A DNA stretch of 64,000 nt from Candidatus Zhuqueibacterota bacterium (lineage in GTDB: Bacteria > Zhuqueibacterota > Zhuqueibacteria > Oceanimicrobiales > Oceanimicrobiaceae). A program made the position numbers and the translations under genes. The notes beneath the pieces are model-generated. The model had not been told where the DNA came from. It saw only the letters and a list, made by a program, of their open reading frames with translations, and searched no databases. This document shows positions 16,933 through 27,250 of this stretch, piece after piece; the first letter of the stretch is position 1; each line of letters starts with the position of its first letter. The stretch spans positions 124,001 to 188,000 of the forward strand of contig JAJDAD010000092.1 in the NCBI GenBank assembly GCA_029262055.1, read 5' to 3'.

Positions 16933-19575
16933 ATGTTTAAGCGAACGTTGAAACATCTGCGTTGGGTGCTCATCCCAGTGTCCATGCTGTTATTGTTGGT
17001 TTCTCTGGCGACTGCCCAAAATAAAGGCACAATTACGGGGACTGTGATGGCCACAGACTCAGAGACCCCTCTTCTTGGTGCTAATGTCTCAATTGTAGGA
17101 ACCCTTCGCGGATCGAGTGTAAATGTGGATGGGATCTATAGTTTGAGTATTCCAGCAGGAACCTACCAGATTCAGGCGTCTTTCATCGGGTACACTGCTC
17201 TGGAGAAAAGCGTCCAGGTTGTAGCCGGCGAGACAGTCACCGTTGACTTCCAGTTGGCGGAAGATGTATTGTCCATGAGCGAGATATTAGTAACAGGCTC
17301 ACGCGGTACAAGAGGCCGTACTGCAATGAAGTCTCCGGTCCCGATCGATAGTTTCAAGGGCCCAGTTCTTGAACGTCAGGGCAATGGCGATATGACTGAA
17401 ACCTTGAAGAACGTCGTACCGTCCTTCACAGCGACCCCGCTGACCGGTGACGGAGCTGCTTTCGTACGTCCGACATCTCTGCGTGGTCTGCCGCCAGACG
17501 ATGTTCTGATTCTGATGAACTCCAAGCGTCGCCATCGTTCTGCACTGATCTCGCATTTTGGTGCGGCGATGAATGTTGGCGCTCATGCTGCCGACGTTGG
17601 CATGATTCCGAGCCTTGCTCTAAAGAACCTTGAAGTGTTGCGGGATGGTGCATCGGCTCAGTATGGTTCCGATGCTATTGCCGGTGTCATGAACTTCATG
17701 TTAAAAGACGCAAACGAGGGCATTGAGTTCCAGGCCCAGAGTGGACAATGGTTTGAAGGCGAAACAGACATTAAGATTGCCGGAAATATTGGACTACCCC
17801 TTACTGAGAACGGTTTTCTCAATCTTACTGGTGAGTATACCCGTAGTCCAGAACTTTCGCGCGGCGTTCAGCATGCTGCTGCTGCTGCTGCCACCGCTTC
17901 GGGTATTCCCAATGTAAAAGATCCTGCCATGAATTGGGGTCGTCCCAAAAGCAGCGGTTTTCGTAGCGTCTGGAATGCCGGTCTCGACCTAAACCAGAAC
18001 GCGCAACTTTATTCCTTTGGTAATTTTGCAGATACCTACGGTCGTTACAGCTTTTTCTATCGTGCTCCTGGCAGGGCCGGAGCCTTGGAACCATTGCCGC
18101 TTGACCCAAGTGATCCATCAAAGGGCAACTTCTGTTGGTGTGACGAATTCCCCGCAGGTTTTACGCCGCGCCTGGAAGGATTTCAAACGGATTTCAGCGC
18201 AGTCGCCGGCCTGAAGGGCAATTTTGACAATGGCGTGGTTTATGACGTGAGTGCTACCTATGGCGCGAACCGGCTCGAATATAAGCTCAACGGTTCATTA
18301 AACGCCTCCTTTGGCCCCGAATCGCAATTTGACTTTGAGGTGGGCGACCTAAAGAATGAAGGTCTCAACTTCAACGTTGATCTATCTTATGCCCTCAATG
18401 AGGATGTCAATGTGGCTGGTGGGTTGGAATGGCGCCGCGAAACTTACACGATATTTGAAGGCGACGAACAATCCTGGAAAGCTGGTCCATGGGGCAGTGT
18501 ATCTCAATTGATCGACCCGACTACCGGTGCCAACTATGCTGCTCCAGGTGTTGGAGCTAATGGCATGGCCGGCAATAGTCCTGATATCTCGGGTGAATTT
18601 GATAGCGAGAACTGGGCCGCCTATGCTGATGCGGAGTGGGAGGCCACCGATGCCCTGCTGCTGCAGGTAGCGCTCCGGCATGAGGACTACACTGAGTTTG
18701 GCACTACTGACGATTTTAAACTAGCGGGCCGCCTTACTGTGTCGGAGAATTTTGTTGTGCGTGGCGCAGTATCTACGGGCTTCAGGGTGCCAACCCCTGG
18801 TCAAGCCAATGTTTCAACCATCGTTACTTCCTTCGACGGCGTAACCGGCACCCAAGTGCAAGAAGGCACGGTAAGTCCGACTTCCGCGCTTGCTCTTGCA
18901 TTTGGTGGCAAGGCACTTACCCCGGAAAACGCAACGAATTTTAGCTTTGGTATAGCTTCAAACCCAGCTCCATCTCTGAGATTTACGGCTGACGTTTACC
19001 GTATCGAAGTAGATGATCGCCTCATCAAGTCCAGAAGTCTTCCTGTGGTCGATCCTAGCTTTTCAGAGATCGCTTTCTATACCAATTCGCTTGAAACCAG
19101 GACGCAGGGCTTGGACATAGTAGCTACCTGGAGTGATGCCAGAAAAACAGACGTTACCGTTGCCTTTAACTACAATGACACCGAGGTCCTTAGCCAAACG
19201 CAGGTCAATGGCGTCGACCCGGTGACTGAGCAAGGTGTTTTCAATCTCGAAAACAATCTGCCTAACTACCGTGCCACTGTAACGCTCAATCGAAAGTTTG
19301 GCAAGCTCGGTACGATGGTTCGCGCAAACTACTATGGCGAAACTCAAGACGAACGCGGCGCGCGCGAAGATGTTGGCGCTGAAACGCTCGTTGATTTAGA
19401 GCTAAGCTATCCGGTTGCCCACAATATCACAATTATAGGCGGCGCGAACAACATTTTCGATAATTTTCCGGACGAAATCGCGACCCGTTTATCGCAGGGT
19501 ATGCCTTACCCACGCCGTACTCCCATCGGCTATCTTGGTGGCATGGTTTACCTGCGTGGTGTTTACAACTTCTAG
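16933..19575 (+). CDS. TonB-dependent receptor with CarboxypepD-reg-like N-terminal domain
   Basis: An 880-residue outer-membrane gated channel for energised uptake of a large substrate. A signal peptide (about 1-28) precedes a carboxypeptidase-regulatory-like beta-sandwich (about 32-115, GTITGTVMATDSETPLLGANV). The plug domain follows (about 130-260), with VLILMNSKRRHRSAL, the D-G-A-S-A-Q-Y-G-S-D-A-I-A-G segment and LEVLRDGASAQYG. A 22-strand-type barrel ends in GVYNF with a terminal aromatic. No SusD partner lies next to it, so a glycan role is not implied. The start has a strong ribosome site (TTGGAGGAAAA). A good terminator follows. The ligand is unknown. Confidence 0.93.
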   Translation: MFKRTLKHLRWVLIPVSMLLLLVSLATAQNKGTITGTVMATDSETPLLGANVSIVGTLRGSSVNVDGIYSLSIPAGTYQIQASFIGYTALEKSVQVVAGETVTVDFQLAEDVLSMSEILVTGSRGTRGRTAMKSPVPIDSFKGPVLERQGNGDMTETLKNVVPSFTATPLTGDGAAFVRPTSLRGLPPDDVLILMNSKRRHRSALISHFGAAMNVGAHAADVGMIPSLALKNLEVLRDGASAQYGSDAIAGVMNFMLKDANEGIEFQAQSGQWFEGETDIKIAGNIGLPLTENGFLNLTGEYTRSPELSRGVQHAAAAAATASGIPNVKDPAMNWGRPKSSGFRSVWNAGLDLNQNAQLYSFGNFADTYGRYSFFYRAPGRAGALEPLPLDPSDPSKGNFCWCDEFPAGFTPRLEGFQTDFSAVAGLKGNFDNGVVYDVSATYGANRLEYKLNGSLNASFGPESQFDFEVGDLKNEGLNFNVDLSYALNEDVNVAGGLEWRRETYTIFEGDEQSWKAGPWGSVSQLIDPTTGANYAAPGVGANGMAGNSPDISGEFDSENWAAYADAEWEATDALLLQVALRHEDYTEFGTTDDFKLAGRLTVSENFVVRGAVSTGFRVPTPGQANVSTIVTSFDGVTGTQVQEGTVSPTSALALAFGGKALTPENATNFSFGIASNPAPSLRFTADVYRIEVDDRLIKSRSLPVVDPSFSEIAFYTNSLETRTQGLDIVATWSDARKTDVTVAFNYNDTEVLSQTQVNGVDPVTEQGVFNLENNLPNYRATVTLNRKFGKLGTMVRANYYGETQDERGAREDVGAETLVDLELSYPVAHNITIIGGANNIFDNFPDEIATRLSQGMPYPRRTPIGYLGGMVYLRGVYNF

Positions 19576-19605
19576 TCGCTTTAACCGAAAGCGCAGTTTT
19601 GCTTA

Positions 19606-19648
19606 AAAGAACCCCTATCCGAAGTTTTTCGGGTAGGGGTTCTCTTTT
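19606..19648 (+). terminator. Rho-independent terminator after the TonB receptor
   Basis: AGAACCCCTATCC pairs with GGGTAGGGGTTCT across a 10-base loop and is followed by CTTTT. It lies 31 bp after the receptor stop codon. Confidence 0.85.
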
Positions 19649-19814
19649 GGTGCCTTTCGGCGACGCCCCGACACTGACTTATAGGTAGGCGGGCCTGCCG
19701 TCCAGCCGAATTGAATTGCGTGAATTATCACCTTCGTGCCGGTAAGAAAATAGGGAAATCTCGACAGTGTGGCGGTGCAGACAAAACGAGGAGAGCACTC
19801 GAAGAGGAATAGTT

Positions 19815-20513
19815 ATGCCAAAAACAGCAGGTATTTTGGGTGGTATGGGACCTAAGTCTACAGTAGAGTTGATGCGCAAGATAATCAATCGCACGCCAGC
19901 AGGAAAAGATCAGGACCATATCCGGATACTGGTAGATAATCGACCCCAAATTCCCGACCGCACTAGCGCTATTCTCGAAAACGGACCGTCGCCTGTTTCC
20001 ATGATGCAGGAGTCCGCCGAAATGCTGGAAAAGTGGGGAGCGGAGATGGTCGCTATTGCGTGCAACACCGCTCATTACTTTGTTGAGGATATTCAGAAGG
20101 TTGCCACAATCCCCGTGATTAACATGATCGAACTGCTCTCGAATCATCTCAACGCAAACCATACGCAGGGCCAGCCAGTTTTGCTGCTTGCCACCACCGG
20201 ATCGCTTAAGATCAATCTGTTTCAGAAATATATAGGGAATTTTCGATTGGTCATTCCTCCTGAGGAAGTTCAAAGGGACTTAATCATGGAAGCCATTTAT
20301 GGCGAGCAGGGGATAAAAGCCATCGGGAATAATGCCTCGAGTCGGAAAAAAGTATTAGAAGCAGTCGACAGCGTTGCTGCGCAGAAGCCCGCTTGTGTTA
20401 TTGCTGGTTGTACCGAAATCGGCATTGCCCTAGACGGAGTAGCATTGAAAATACCCGTCATTGACCCAGTCGATCTTCTTGCTAATGAAATTGTGGAGAG
20501 AGCGTTTGGCTAA
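19815..20513 (+). CDS. Aspartate/glutamate racemase family protein
   Basis: A 232-residue cofactor-independent amino-acid racemase. The N-terminal GILGGMGPKSTVE, the first catalytic cysteine in VAIACNTAHYF (about residue 82) and the second in VIAGCTEIG (about 195) match the Asp/Glu racemase fold with its two-cysteine acid-base pair. This subgroup (YgeA/RacX-like) includes broad-specificity racemases, so the substrate is open. The ATG at 19815 begins the conserved motif region directly. A PLP-dependent lyase follows 85 bp later on the same strand, and the two may act on related amino acids. Confidence 0.9.
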   Translation: MPKTAGILGGMGPKSTVELMRKIINRTPAGKDQDHIRILVDNRPQIPDRTSAILENGPSPVSMMQESAEMLEKWGAEMVAIACNTAHYFVEDIQKVATIPVINMIELLSNHLNANHTQGQPVLLLATTGSLKINLFQKYIGNFRLVIPPEEVQRDLIMEAIYGEQGIKAIGNNASSRKKVLEAVDSVAAQKPACVIAGCTEIGIALDGVALKIPVIDPVDLLANEIVERAFG

Positions 20514-20598
20514 TGCAGTGAGAATTGAGGTGATTTCTTTTATCCAGCTACAGCAAACCCAGACCTCAAAAAACGGATGACGGTCAAGGAGAATTAAT

Positions 20599-21738
20599 TT
20601 GAAAGAATACTCGATTAGTACGATTCTTGCTCAGGCAGGACATTTCGTTGATAGTGGGACCGGCGCGGTTACGCCGCCGATCCATCCCTCGACAACGTTT
20701 GTACGAGGGGATGATTATGAGCTCATTGGCGAATACATCTACAGCCGCGATCAAAATCCTACTTACGATCAAGTTGAGCACCTGACTGCCGAGCTTGATG
20801 GTGGCGCCGAGGCCAAATTGTTCTCGTCTGGTATGGCAGCCATCACGGCCGTCTTCGAGACGGTCAACATGGGGCAACACATTGTGGCACCAACGATTAT
20901 GTATCACGGTGCACAGGATTGGCTGAGGCGCATCGCAAAGAAAAGAGGCATCGGTCTAACGCTGTTTGATACAACCGATCAGAACGCTGTGCGACATGCA
21001 ATCAAGCCGGGCAAAACCGCTCTTGTTTGGATTGAGACACCGGTCAACCCCACATGGGACGTGATTGATATCGCTGTGGCGGCGGAGGCTGCCCACGATG
21101 CCGGCGCTATTCTCGGCGTCGACTGCACCGTCTCCACGCCAATCACCACAAGGGCTCTAGATTTTGGGGCAGATCTGGTGTTTCATTCCGCAACAAAATA
21201 TCTTAACGGGCACAGCGACGTCACCGCCGGCATCCTGGTCACACGAACGACTGATAAGCGCTGGGAAGAGATCAAGTTCATTCGTAAGCACGTTGGCGGA
21301 GTCCTGGGGGCCTTCGAGTCGTGGTTACTACTCCGTGGCCTGCGTACGCTATCAATCAGATTTGAGCGCGCGTCATACAACGCGCTGAAGCTCGCTCAAC
21401 ATTTTGAGGGCCACCCCAATGTAGAAACGGTATTGTATCCGGGCCTTGAGAGTCACCCGGGACATATGATCGCCAAGCGCCAGATGTCGAATGGTTTTGG
21501 GGGTATGCTATCGCTCTGTGTGAAGGGGGGTGCAACAGAAGCAAAAACAATAGCCACAAGGCTAAAGTTATTCGCGTCTGCAACCTCCCTTGGAGGCGTT
21601 GAAAGCCTGGTTGAGCATAGGGCATCTGTGGAGGGCCCGATGAGTCAGGTCCCGCCCAATCTGTTACGATTATCAGTAGGCATTGAGGATGTTAACGATC
21701 TGATCGCTGATCTTGAGCTGGCGTTAGAAATACACTGA
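20599..21738 (+). CDS. Cys/Met-metabolism PLP-dependent enzyme (cystathionine synthase/lyase type)
   Basis: A 379-residue fold-type I PLP enzyme of the trans-sulfuration family (cystathionine gamma-synthase, beta- and gamma-lyases, methionine gamma-lyase). Key segments are YSRDQNPTYDQVE, SSGMAAITAVF, IETPVNPTWDVIDI, DCTVSTPI, the PLP lysine in HSATKYLNGHSD, and SLGGVESLVEHRAS near the C-terminus. The start is TTG at 20599 with AAGGAG eight bases upstream. The exact reaction cannot be assigned; active-site residues that distinguish synthase from lyase were not resolvable. It follows the racemase. Confidence 0.9.
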   Translation: MKEYSISTILAQAGHFVDSGTGAVTPPIHPSTTFVRGDDYELIGEYIYSRDQNPTYDQVEHLTAELDGGAEAKLFSSGMAAITAVFETVNMGQHIVAPTIMYHGAQDWLRRIAKKRGIGLTLFDTTDQNAVRHAIKPGKTALVWIETPVNPTWDVIDIAVAAEAAHDAGAILGVDCTVSTPITTRALDFGADLVFHSATKYLNGHSDVTAGILVTRTTDKRWEEIKFIRKHVGGVLGAFESWLLLRGLRTLSIRFERASYNALKLAQHFEGHPNVETVLYPGLESHPGHMIAKRQMSNGFGGMLSLCVKGGATEAKTIATRLKLFASATSLGGVESLVEHRASVEGPMSQVPPNLLRLSVGIEDVNDLIADLELALEIH

Positions 21739-21814
21739 CCTATCTGAAATCAATCTTCGTTTTTGGGATTCCTCGGATTCCGGCAGTCAAGGTTCGAACT
21801 ACAGGTACGATATA

Positions 21815-21842
21815 GCTGAAGCCCCCACCGGCAAGCTTCAGC
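21815..21842. terminator. Perfect stem-loop between convergent genes
   Basis: GCTGAAGC pairs exactly with GCTTCAGC across a 12-base loop, between the convergent PLP-lyase and acetoacetyl-CoA synthetase genes. There is no T-tract, so it may protect or end transcripts without being a classical intrinsic terminator. Confidence 0.4.
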
Positions 21843-21934
21843 GCGAGCTTGACCTGGATCCGTTGGCATGCCCCGTCACCAGCCGAACTCACCCTAGTGT
21901 AAACATCTTCGAGCAAAGGTCTACTACCGTCTCT

Positions 21935-23971
21935 CTAAGAATACAGCAGATGCAGATCGCGCCGCACTTGTTCGATAGCTTCGAGTATCTGTGGATTGGC
22001 CAAAGCATTTCGATTGGAAATCGCGTTCCCAGCCAGAATTGCTTTCACGCTCAATTCAACCGTTTTGCCGCTTCTGGTTACCGGTACTTCACTGATTTGA
22101 AAAATATGTTTGGGAACGTGGCGCGGAGAGTACTTGGTGCGAATGGTCTGCCGAATCGTATTTCTAAAGGCAGTGTCTAACTTCTGTTGCTCAGCAAGAA
22201 CCACAAGCAAAACGATCACCTCGTCCGATTCGTTTGGCGGAACCCAACCGACGACCACCGAGCCTGTAATCTCTTTAATTGAATCCAGGGCCGAGTAGAT
22301 TTCAGCGCTGCCGATGCGAACCCCTCCCGGATTGAGGGTCGTGTCGCTTCTGCCGTAGACTACTGCCCCGCCGGATTCGGTGAATTCAACAAAATCGCCG
22401 TGCCGCCAAATACCTGGATAAACATCAAAATAGGCGTCATGGTACTTTTTGCCGCCTGGATCGTTTAAAAATCCTATGGGCATCGAAGGAATTGATTGCC
22501 GGCAAACCAATTCACCGGGCTTGCCTTGAAGAATCTCGGCACGCTCACCGAAGGCTACCACATCAACTGCAAGTCCTTTGCACTGAATTTCTCCTGCTCT
22601 AACCGGTAGATTGGGATTTCCCAGGATGAAGCACGATACGATGTCGGTGCCACCGGATATACCTGCCAGGTGCACGTCTTTCTTGACCTGTTCGTAAACC
22701 CACCGGAACCCTTCTGCGGAGAGTGGAGAACCAGTATAAAGCAGTGTGCCCAGCGATTCGAAGGAGCAGGCGTTCGTTAGGGATAGTTCAGGCTGGCTTT
22801 TCATGCAGGCTTCCAGGAAGCGGCCGCTCGTTCCGAAGTGAGAAATCTGCTGCTCGTCCACAAGGTGCCAGATAGCCGAGAGATCGGGGTAACCGGGATT
22901 GCCATCAAAAAGACAGAGAGTAGCGCCCAATGAAAGGGCGGAGAGCTGCCAGTTCCACATCATCCAGCCGCAGGTCGTGAAGTAGAGCAACGAGTCACCG
23001 GGATTTAAGTTGCAATGCAGCTGCAGTTCTTTGCGGTGCTGCAGGAGCGTCCCGCCAGTGCCGTGAACGATACATTTTGGCGCCCCTGTGGTTCCCGAAG
23101 AAAAAAGAATGAGGAGGGGATGGTCGAAAGAGACTTGTTCAAATTCCAAATCAGGATCATCATCCGGTCCGAGAAATTCGTCCCAAACCAGGTCGCCCGG
23201 AATTCTGCACTCACCCACTGGAAAAGGTATGGAAATTATCTTTTCCAGGGAGCCAATTCTGTTCTTAAGCTGGCTTACGACATCGGTCGTAGGAAAGGTC
23301 TTGTTGCCATAAACATAATGCGTGCTCGCAAAGAGAAGCTTAGGCTCGACCTGTACGAAGCGTTCGCAAAGTGCTGCAAGTCCAAAATCTGGTGAGGCGC
23401 TACACCAGGTAGCACCGATACTCGCACACGCCAGGCAAGCGATTACCGCCTCCGGTACGTTGGCGACATAGCCGGCAACTCGGTCTCCTCGTCTTACGCC
23501 AGCCTGACGGAGACTTCGAGCGCATCTGGCCGTGAGGATAGTCAGTTCTTCAAATGTATGCTCTCCAGCATGCCTGGCCTCCGGCTCCCCATCTGGCCCA
23601 CTTTCCGTAATGTACTTAACAGCCGTTCCGTGATAATTTCTGCCAAGAACGTTCTCTGCATAATTTAATTTCATTTGTGGAAACCACTGTGCCCCCGGCA
23701 TTTCGGCAGACTCCAGGATCGGCTCACTGGAGCCGGTATAGATGAGGCCGGAAAATTCGACAAGGCTGTGCCAGAAGGACTCGAGGTCCTCGATGCTCCA
23801 TCGGTGCAGAGAATTGTAGTCGGGAAAGCTTCTGCCGGACTTGCTTGCTAAGTACTCCGTGAAGCGCGTCATATTTGACTGCGCGATTTGAGTCTGTGAT
23901 GGGCTCCAAAGAATATTCGACACGGGCAGTTTCCGGCTATTCCTTTTTCTCAAGCCAAGCGCAGATTTCAT
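21935..23971 (-). CDS. Acetoacetyl-CoA synthetase (acetoacetate-CoA ligase)
   Basis: About 678 residues of the ANL superfamily, which activates acetoacetate to acetoacetyl-CoA using ATP. LWSPSQTQIAQSN near the N-terminus and WFPQMKLNYAENVL are typical of the acetoacetate subgroup. The AMP-binding P-loop is LILFSSGTTGAPKCIVHG. Later motifs are GDFVEFTESGG, YGRSDTTLNPGG and the adenylation lysine in RSGKTVELSVK. The ATG 23971 overlaps the aminotransferase gene by 35 bp; a GTG at 23923, just after that stop, would also fit. It is probably co-transcribed with the aminotransferase. A role in ketone-body or leucine-type catabolism is inferred from the family. Confidence 0.9.
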   Translation of the reverse strand: MKSALGLRKRNSRKLPVSNILWSPSQTQIAQSNMTRFTEYLASKSGRSFPDYNSLHRWSIEDLESFWHSLVEFSGLIYTGSSEPILESAEMPGAQWFPQMKLNYAENVLGRNYHGTAVKYITESGPDGEPEARHAGEHTFEELTILTARCARSLRQAGVRRGDRVAGYVANVPEAVIACLACASIGATWCSASPDFGLAALCERFVQVEPKLLFASTHYVYGNKTFPTTDVVSQLKNRIGSLEKIISIPFPVGECRIPGDLVWDEFLGPDDDPDLEFEQVSFDHPLLILFSSGTTGAPKCIVHGTGGTLLQHRKELQLHCNLNPGDSLLYFTTCGWMMWNWQLSALSLGATLCLFDGNPGYPDLSAIWHLVDEQQISHFGTSGRFLEACMKSQPELSLTNACSFESLGTLLYTGSPLSAEGFRWVYEQVKKDVHLAGISGGTDIVSCFILGNPNLPVRAGEIQCKGLAVDVVAFGERAEILQGKPGELVCRQSIPSMPIGFLNDPGGKKYHDAYFDVYPGIWRHGDFVEFTESGGAVVYGRSDTTLNPGGVRIGSAEIYSALDSIKEITGSVVVGWVPPNESDEVIVLLVVLAEQQKLDTAFRNTIRQTIRTKYSPRHVPKHIFQISEVPVTRSGKTVELSVKAILAGNAISNRNALANPQILEAIEQVRRDLHLLYS

Positions 23972-25241
23972 CGACCGCTGGCACCAGAGCGCCAGAATTC
24001 TCTTTGATAAATTCCCATGCATTGCCCTTGTTAGGGGGCACGTTTTCGAGAGCTTTCAGTGCCTTGCCACCGTCAAAATCAACATAAGCCAAACGCGCCG
24101 AAAGTTCCTCCGGCTTTGCGCCAAAAAAAGATCCAGGCAAAATTGCGACGCCGGTCTCTGCCAGCAGTCGTTCACACAACTGATAGCTGGTAGTGATGCC
24201 CCTCTGGCGCAATCGGTCTGCAAAGGGTTTGAAATCAGGGTAAAGATAAAAACCGCCTTTAGGCTCTGGTAACAGCAAGCCGGTGTCCATCAGGCGCTTA
24301 GACATATAGCGACCGAAGACCCGGAGAACGCGTCTCGACCGCATCAGGTAATCTTCAATGACCGGTCCTCCCTCGAACGCACGCACCGCAGCATGTTGAA
24401 TCGGCGCGCTGGTCGCCGTGTAGGTTTCACTTGCCACCACTGCCATGGCCTCGAGTAGCCAGCGCAATGACTCCGGGAAGGTGAAGGTGCCAAGCCGCCA
24501 TCCGCCGGCACCGCACCACTTGCTCAGGCCACTGCTGATGATTGTGCCCTCCGGGTAAAAGCGAGCGATCGACACATGCTGCCCGGTATGGTGCAATTCA
24601 CCGTAAATTTCATCTGATAGTAGAATTACCCGGTATTTTTTCGCTACAGCGGCAATACCTTTGAGTTCCTCCAGACGGTAGGTGCTGCCGCTTGGATTAT
24701 TGGGATAATTGAGGATCACTATCCGCGGGCGGGTCGGATCGTCTCGGCAAATGTTCTCCAGTTCCTCGGGCGTGAGCCGCCAGCGGTCTCGCGGGTAGGT
24801 AGGCACCCAGCGAATGTGGCGTCCAATGATGCTTGCTTGTGGCGCGTATGAAACCCAACTCGGATATGGAATGACCAAATCTCCATAGTAAACGAGCTGC
24901 AAGATAAACATCAGCTCTTTGGAGCCCGGCCCGATGAAAACATCCTCGCCGGAACAGTGAAGTCCTTCGCGGCGGCAATGGTAGTTTGCAACGGCATCCC
25001 TCAACTCCGGTAGACCTTTGACGGGCAAGTACGCCTTTTCATGTGCATGCTCCTTCAGTCTCTCTACCACCGGGTCGGGCACCGGGAACGGCGACTGGCC
25101 GAGCCCCAGCATGTAGACTTTTCGACCTTCACTAATCAGACGCTTGCTGCGTTCATTGATTAGGAGGGTGGCCGATTGTTCCAAACCGCGAACGTTTAAG
25201 TTCAAGTTCACATTCGGCTCATTGTTCTTGCTTGGTCTCAT
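23937..25241 (-). CDS. Aminotransferase class I/II (PLP fold-type I)
   Basis: A 434-residue PLP-dependent aminotransferase. LGLGQSPFPVPDPV at the N-terminus, YLPVKGLPELRDAVA, GPGSKELMF, ILNYPNNPSGSTY, SDEIYGELHHTG, and the PLP lysine in SSGLSKWCGAGGWRLG identify the aspartate-aminotransferase superfamily. A C-terminal GSFFGAKPEELSARLAYVDFDG carries the substrate carboxylate arginine. No signal peptide is seen; the enzyme is cytoplasmic. It precedes and probably co-operates with acetoacetyl-CoA synthetase, and lies near a racemase and a trans-sulfuration-type enzyme, so amino-acid breakdown is the likely theme. The donor is unknown. Confidence 0.92.
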   Translation of the reverse strand: MRPSKNNEPNVNLNLNVRGLEQSATLLINERSKRLISEGRKVYMLGLGQSPFPVPDPVVERLKEHAHEKAYLPVKGLPELRDAVANYHCRREGLHCSGEDVFIGPGSKELMFILQLVYYGDLVIPYPSWVSYAPQASIIGRHIRWVPTYPRDRWRLTPEELENICRDDPTRPRIVILNYPNNPSGSTYRLEELKGIAAVAKKYRVILLSDEIYGELHHTGQHVSIARFYPEGTIISSGLSKWCGAGGWRLGTFTFPESLRWLLEAMAVVASETYTATSAPIQHAAVRAFEGGPVIEDYLMRSRRVLRVFGRYMSKRLMDTGLLLPEPKGGFYLYPDFKPFADRLRQRGITTSYQLCERLLAETGVAILPGSFFGAKPEELSARLAYVDFDGGKALKALENVPPNKGNAWEFIKENSGALVPAVDEICAWLEKKE

Positions 25242-25546
25242 TACCCGTGTCCTTTAGTAGAGTGTCTTCTCGTGGTCGTGAATGGATTCGGTCCTGCTTC
25301 CCTATAACCTGTCATTCGCCAACATGATTTCGCTAATGGTAGCACTTTGGGTCTGAGAAAGTCAAGGCCAATTCTCATAAAAAATTGCTCTTCCAGACAT
25401 GCCTATTCTTGTTCTGTCGGCTCTTGCTCTTTTACTCGCAAACAGTTCAATGCAGGCCAAATAATCCTTGACCTGAGCGAATGTAACTGTTATGTTAGTC
25501 GATTGAATTCAAAGGCAACCAAAACAGATCAGAGGCGTCCAACACA
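25242..25546. other. Divergent intergenic region upstream of glnS
   Basis: The 305 bp between the aminotransferase and glnS starts contains the glnS promoter described separately. A short open frame on the plus strand near 25347 has no ribosome site or motif and is not called. Confidence 0.5.
25468..25496 (+). promoter_or_regulatory. Sigma-70-type promoter of glnS
   Basis: TTGACC (25468-25473) and TATGTT (25491-25496) are spaced by 17 bp, 51 bp before the glnS ATG. Confidence 0.6.
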
Positions 25547-27250
25547 ATGAGTACGGAAGCTCCGAAAGCATCAAACTTCATCCGCAACATCATCAATGCC
25601 GAATTGGAGAACCGACAGTCCGGCAAGAAAACCGTAACGCGATTCCCACCTGAGCCAAATGGTTACTTACACATTGGGCATGCCAAATCGATCTGCCTGA
25701 ACTTCGGCGTGGCACAGGAGTTCGGTGGGCATTGCAACCTTCGATTTGACGATACCAATCCAGCCAAAGAAGAAGATCAGTTCGTTCAGTCGATTAAGGA
25801 AGACGTCAAGTGGCTCGGCTTTGATTGGGGTGAAAGCGAACTGTATGCCTCCGATTATTTTGAACAACTCTACGACTTCGCGGTACATTTGATTGAGAAA
25901 GGAAAAGCGTTCGTCGACGACTTAACCGCGGGTGAAATCCGGGAGCATCGTGGTACACTGACCGAGCCAGGTCGTGAGAGTCCCTACCGGAACCGCACCG
26001 TTGAAGAGAACCTTGACCTATTTGAGCGAATGCGCGCAGGAGAATATCCTGATGGAGCAAAAGTTTTGCGCGCCAAAATCGACATGGCCTCTCCCAATCT
26101 TAACATGCGCGACCCCGTGCTGTACCGTATTTTGCATACCGAGCATCACCGGACAGGAAACAGCTGGTGCATTTACCCGATGTACGATTGGGCGCATGGC
26201 CAGTCAGATTCCATTGAGGGCATTACCCATTCTCTTTGCACGCTGGAATTTGAGGATCACCGGCCCCTCTATGACTGGTTCCTGCAGGAACTCGAGATCT
26301 ACCAACCGAGGCAGATTGAATTTGCGCGAATGAATTTGACTTATACCGTAGTTAGTAAGCGTAAGTTGATGTTGCTTGTAGCCGAAGGCCACGTAAGCGG
26401 ATGGGATGACCCACGCATGCCCACTATTGCCGGTCTGCGCAGGCGCGGGTTTACCCCGAAATCAATTAGGCGCTTCTGTGAGCTGATCGGTGTGGCCAAG
26501 CGCGAGAGCATCGTCGGAGTCGCCCTCCTGGAACATAGTGTGCGCGAGCATCTCAATGAGATTGCGCAACGCCGCATGGCCGTCCTCAAGCCCCTGAAAT
26601 TGGTCCTGGAGAATTACCCGGAAGACAAGGTCGAAGAGCTCGAAGCAGTGAACAATCCCGAAGATCCCGCGGCCGGCAAACGCAAGGTACCTTTCTCGCG
26701 TGTGCTTTACATTGAGCAGGATGATTTTAGAGAAGATCCTCCCAGGAAGTTCTTCCGCCTCGCGCCCGGCAAAGAAGTGCGGTTGCGTTATGCCTACATC
26801 ATCAAATGCGAAGAGGTCATCAAAAACCCGGAAACCGGGGAAGTCATTGAACTCCGCTGCACTTACGACCCCGAGACCCGGAGTGGGGCAGGCAGCAGCG
26901 ACCGCAAAGTGAAAGGAACCATTCATTGGGTGTCCGCGGAACACGCCATTTCTGCGGAAGTGCGTCTGTACGACCGATTGTTCAGCTCTGCCAATCCTGC
27001 CGGTGAAGAGGATCTTCGGCAGGCTTTGAATCCTGACTCCCTGCAAAGGCTGGAAGGATGTAAGCTGGAGCCTTGCCTGGAGGAGGTCGTGCCCGGTGCC
27101 GGTGTCCAATTCGAACGGTTGGGTTATTTCTGCGTCGATTCTGTCGATTACAGGCCTGACCGACTGGTCTTCAATCGCACCGTGCCGCTGCGCGACGGCT
27201 GGGCCAAGATTGAAAAAGCACAACAGAGCAGCGCCGGCCCCAAGAAATGA
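25547..27250 (+). CDS. glnS: Glutaminyl-tRNA synthetase
   Basis: A 567-residue class I aminoacyl-tRNA synthetase charging tRNA(Gln). [16 protein letters not shown] holds the HIGH signature (about 41-44), followed by [18 protein letters not shown]-like VVSKRKL is at about 268, with the GlnRS-specific [12 protein letters not shown], and the C-terminal anticodon-binding barrels begin near residue 340. Length matches bacterial GlnRS (about 555). GlnRS is patchily distributed in bacteria and often acquired horizontally; many lineages use the amidotransferase route instead. Its stop overlaps the exporter start by ATGA. Confidence 0.95.
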   Translation: MSTEAPKASNFIRNIINAELENRQSGKKTVTRFPPEPNGYLHIGHAKSICLNFGVAQEFGGHCNLRFDDTNPAKEEDQFVQSIKEDVKWLGFDWGESELYASDYFEQLYDFAVHLIEKGKAFVDDLTAGEIREHRGTLTEPGRESPYRNRTVEENLDLFERMRAGEYPDGAKVLRAKIDMASPNLNMRDPVLYRILHTEHHRTGNSWCIYPMYDWAHGQSDSIEGITHSLCTLEFEDHRPLYDWFLQELEIYQPRQIEFARMNLTYTVVSKRKLMLLVAEGHVSGWDDPRMPTIAGLRRRGFTPKSIRRFCELIGVAKRESIVGVALLEHSVREHLNEIAQRRMAVLKPLKLVLENYPEDKVEELEAVNNPEDPAAGKRKVPFSRVLYIEQDDFREDPPRKFFRLAPGKEVRLRYAYIIKCEEVIKNPETGEVIELRCTYDPETRSGAGSSDRKVKGTIHWVSAEHAISAEVRLYDRLFSSANPAGEEDLRQALNPDSLQRLEGCKLEPCLEEVVPGAGVQFERLGYFCVDSVDYRPDRLVFNRTVPLRDGWAKIEKAQQSSAGPKK

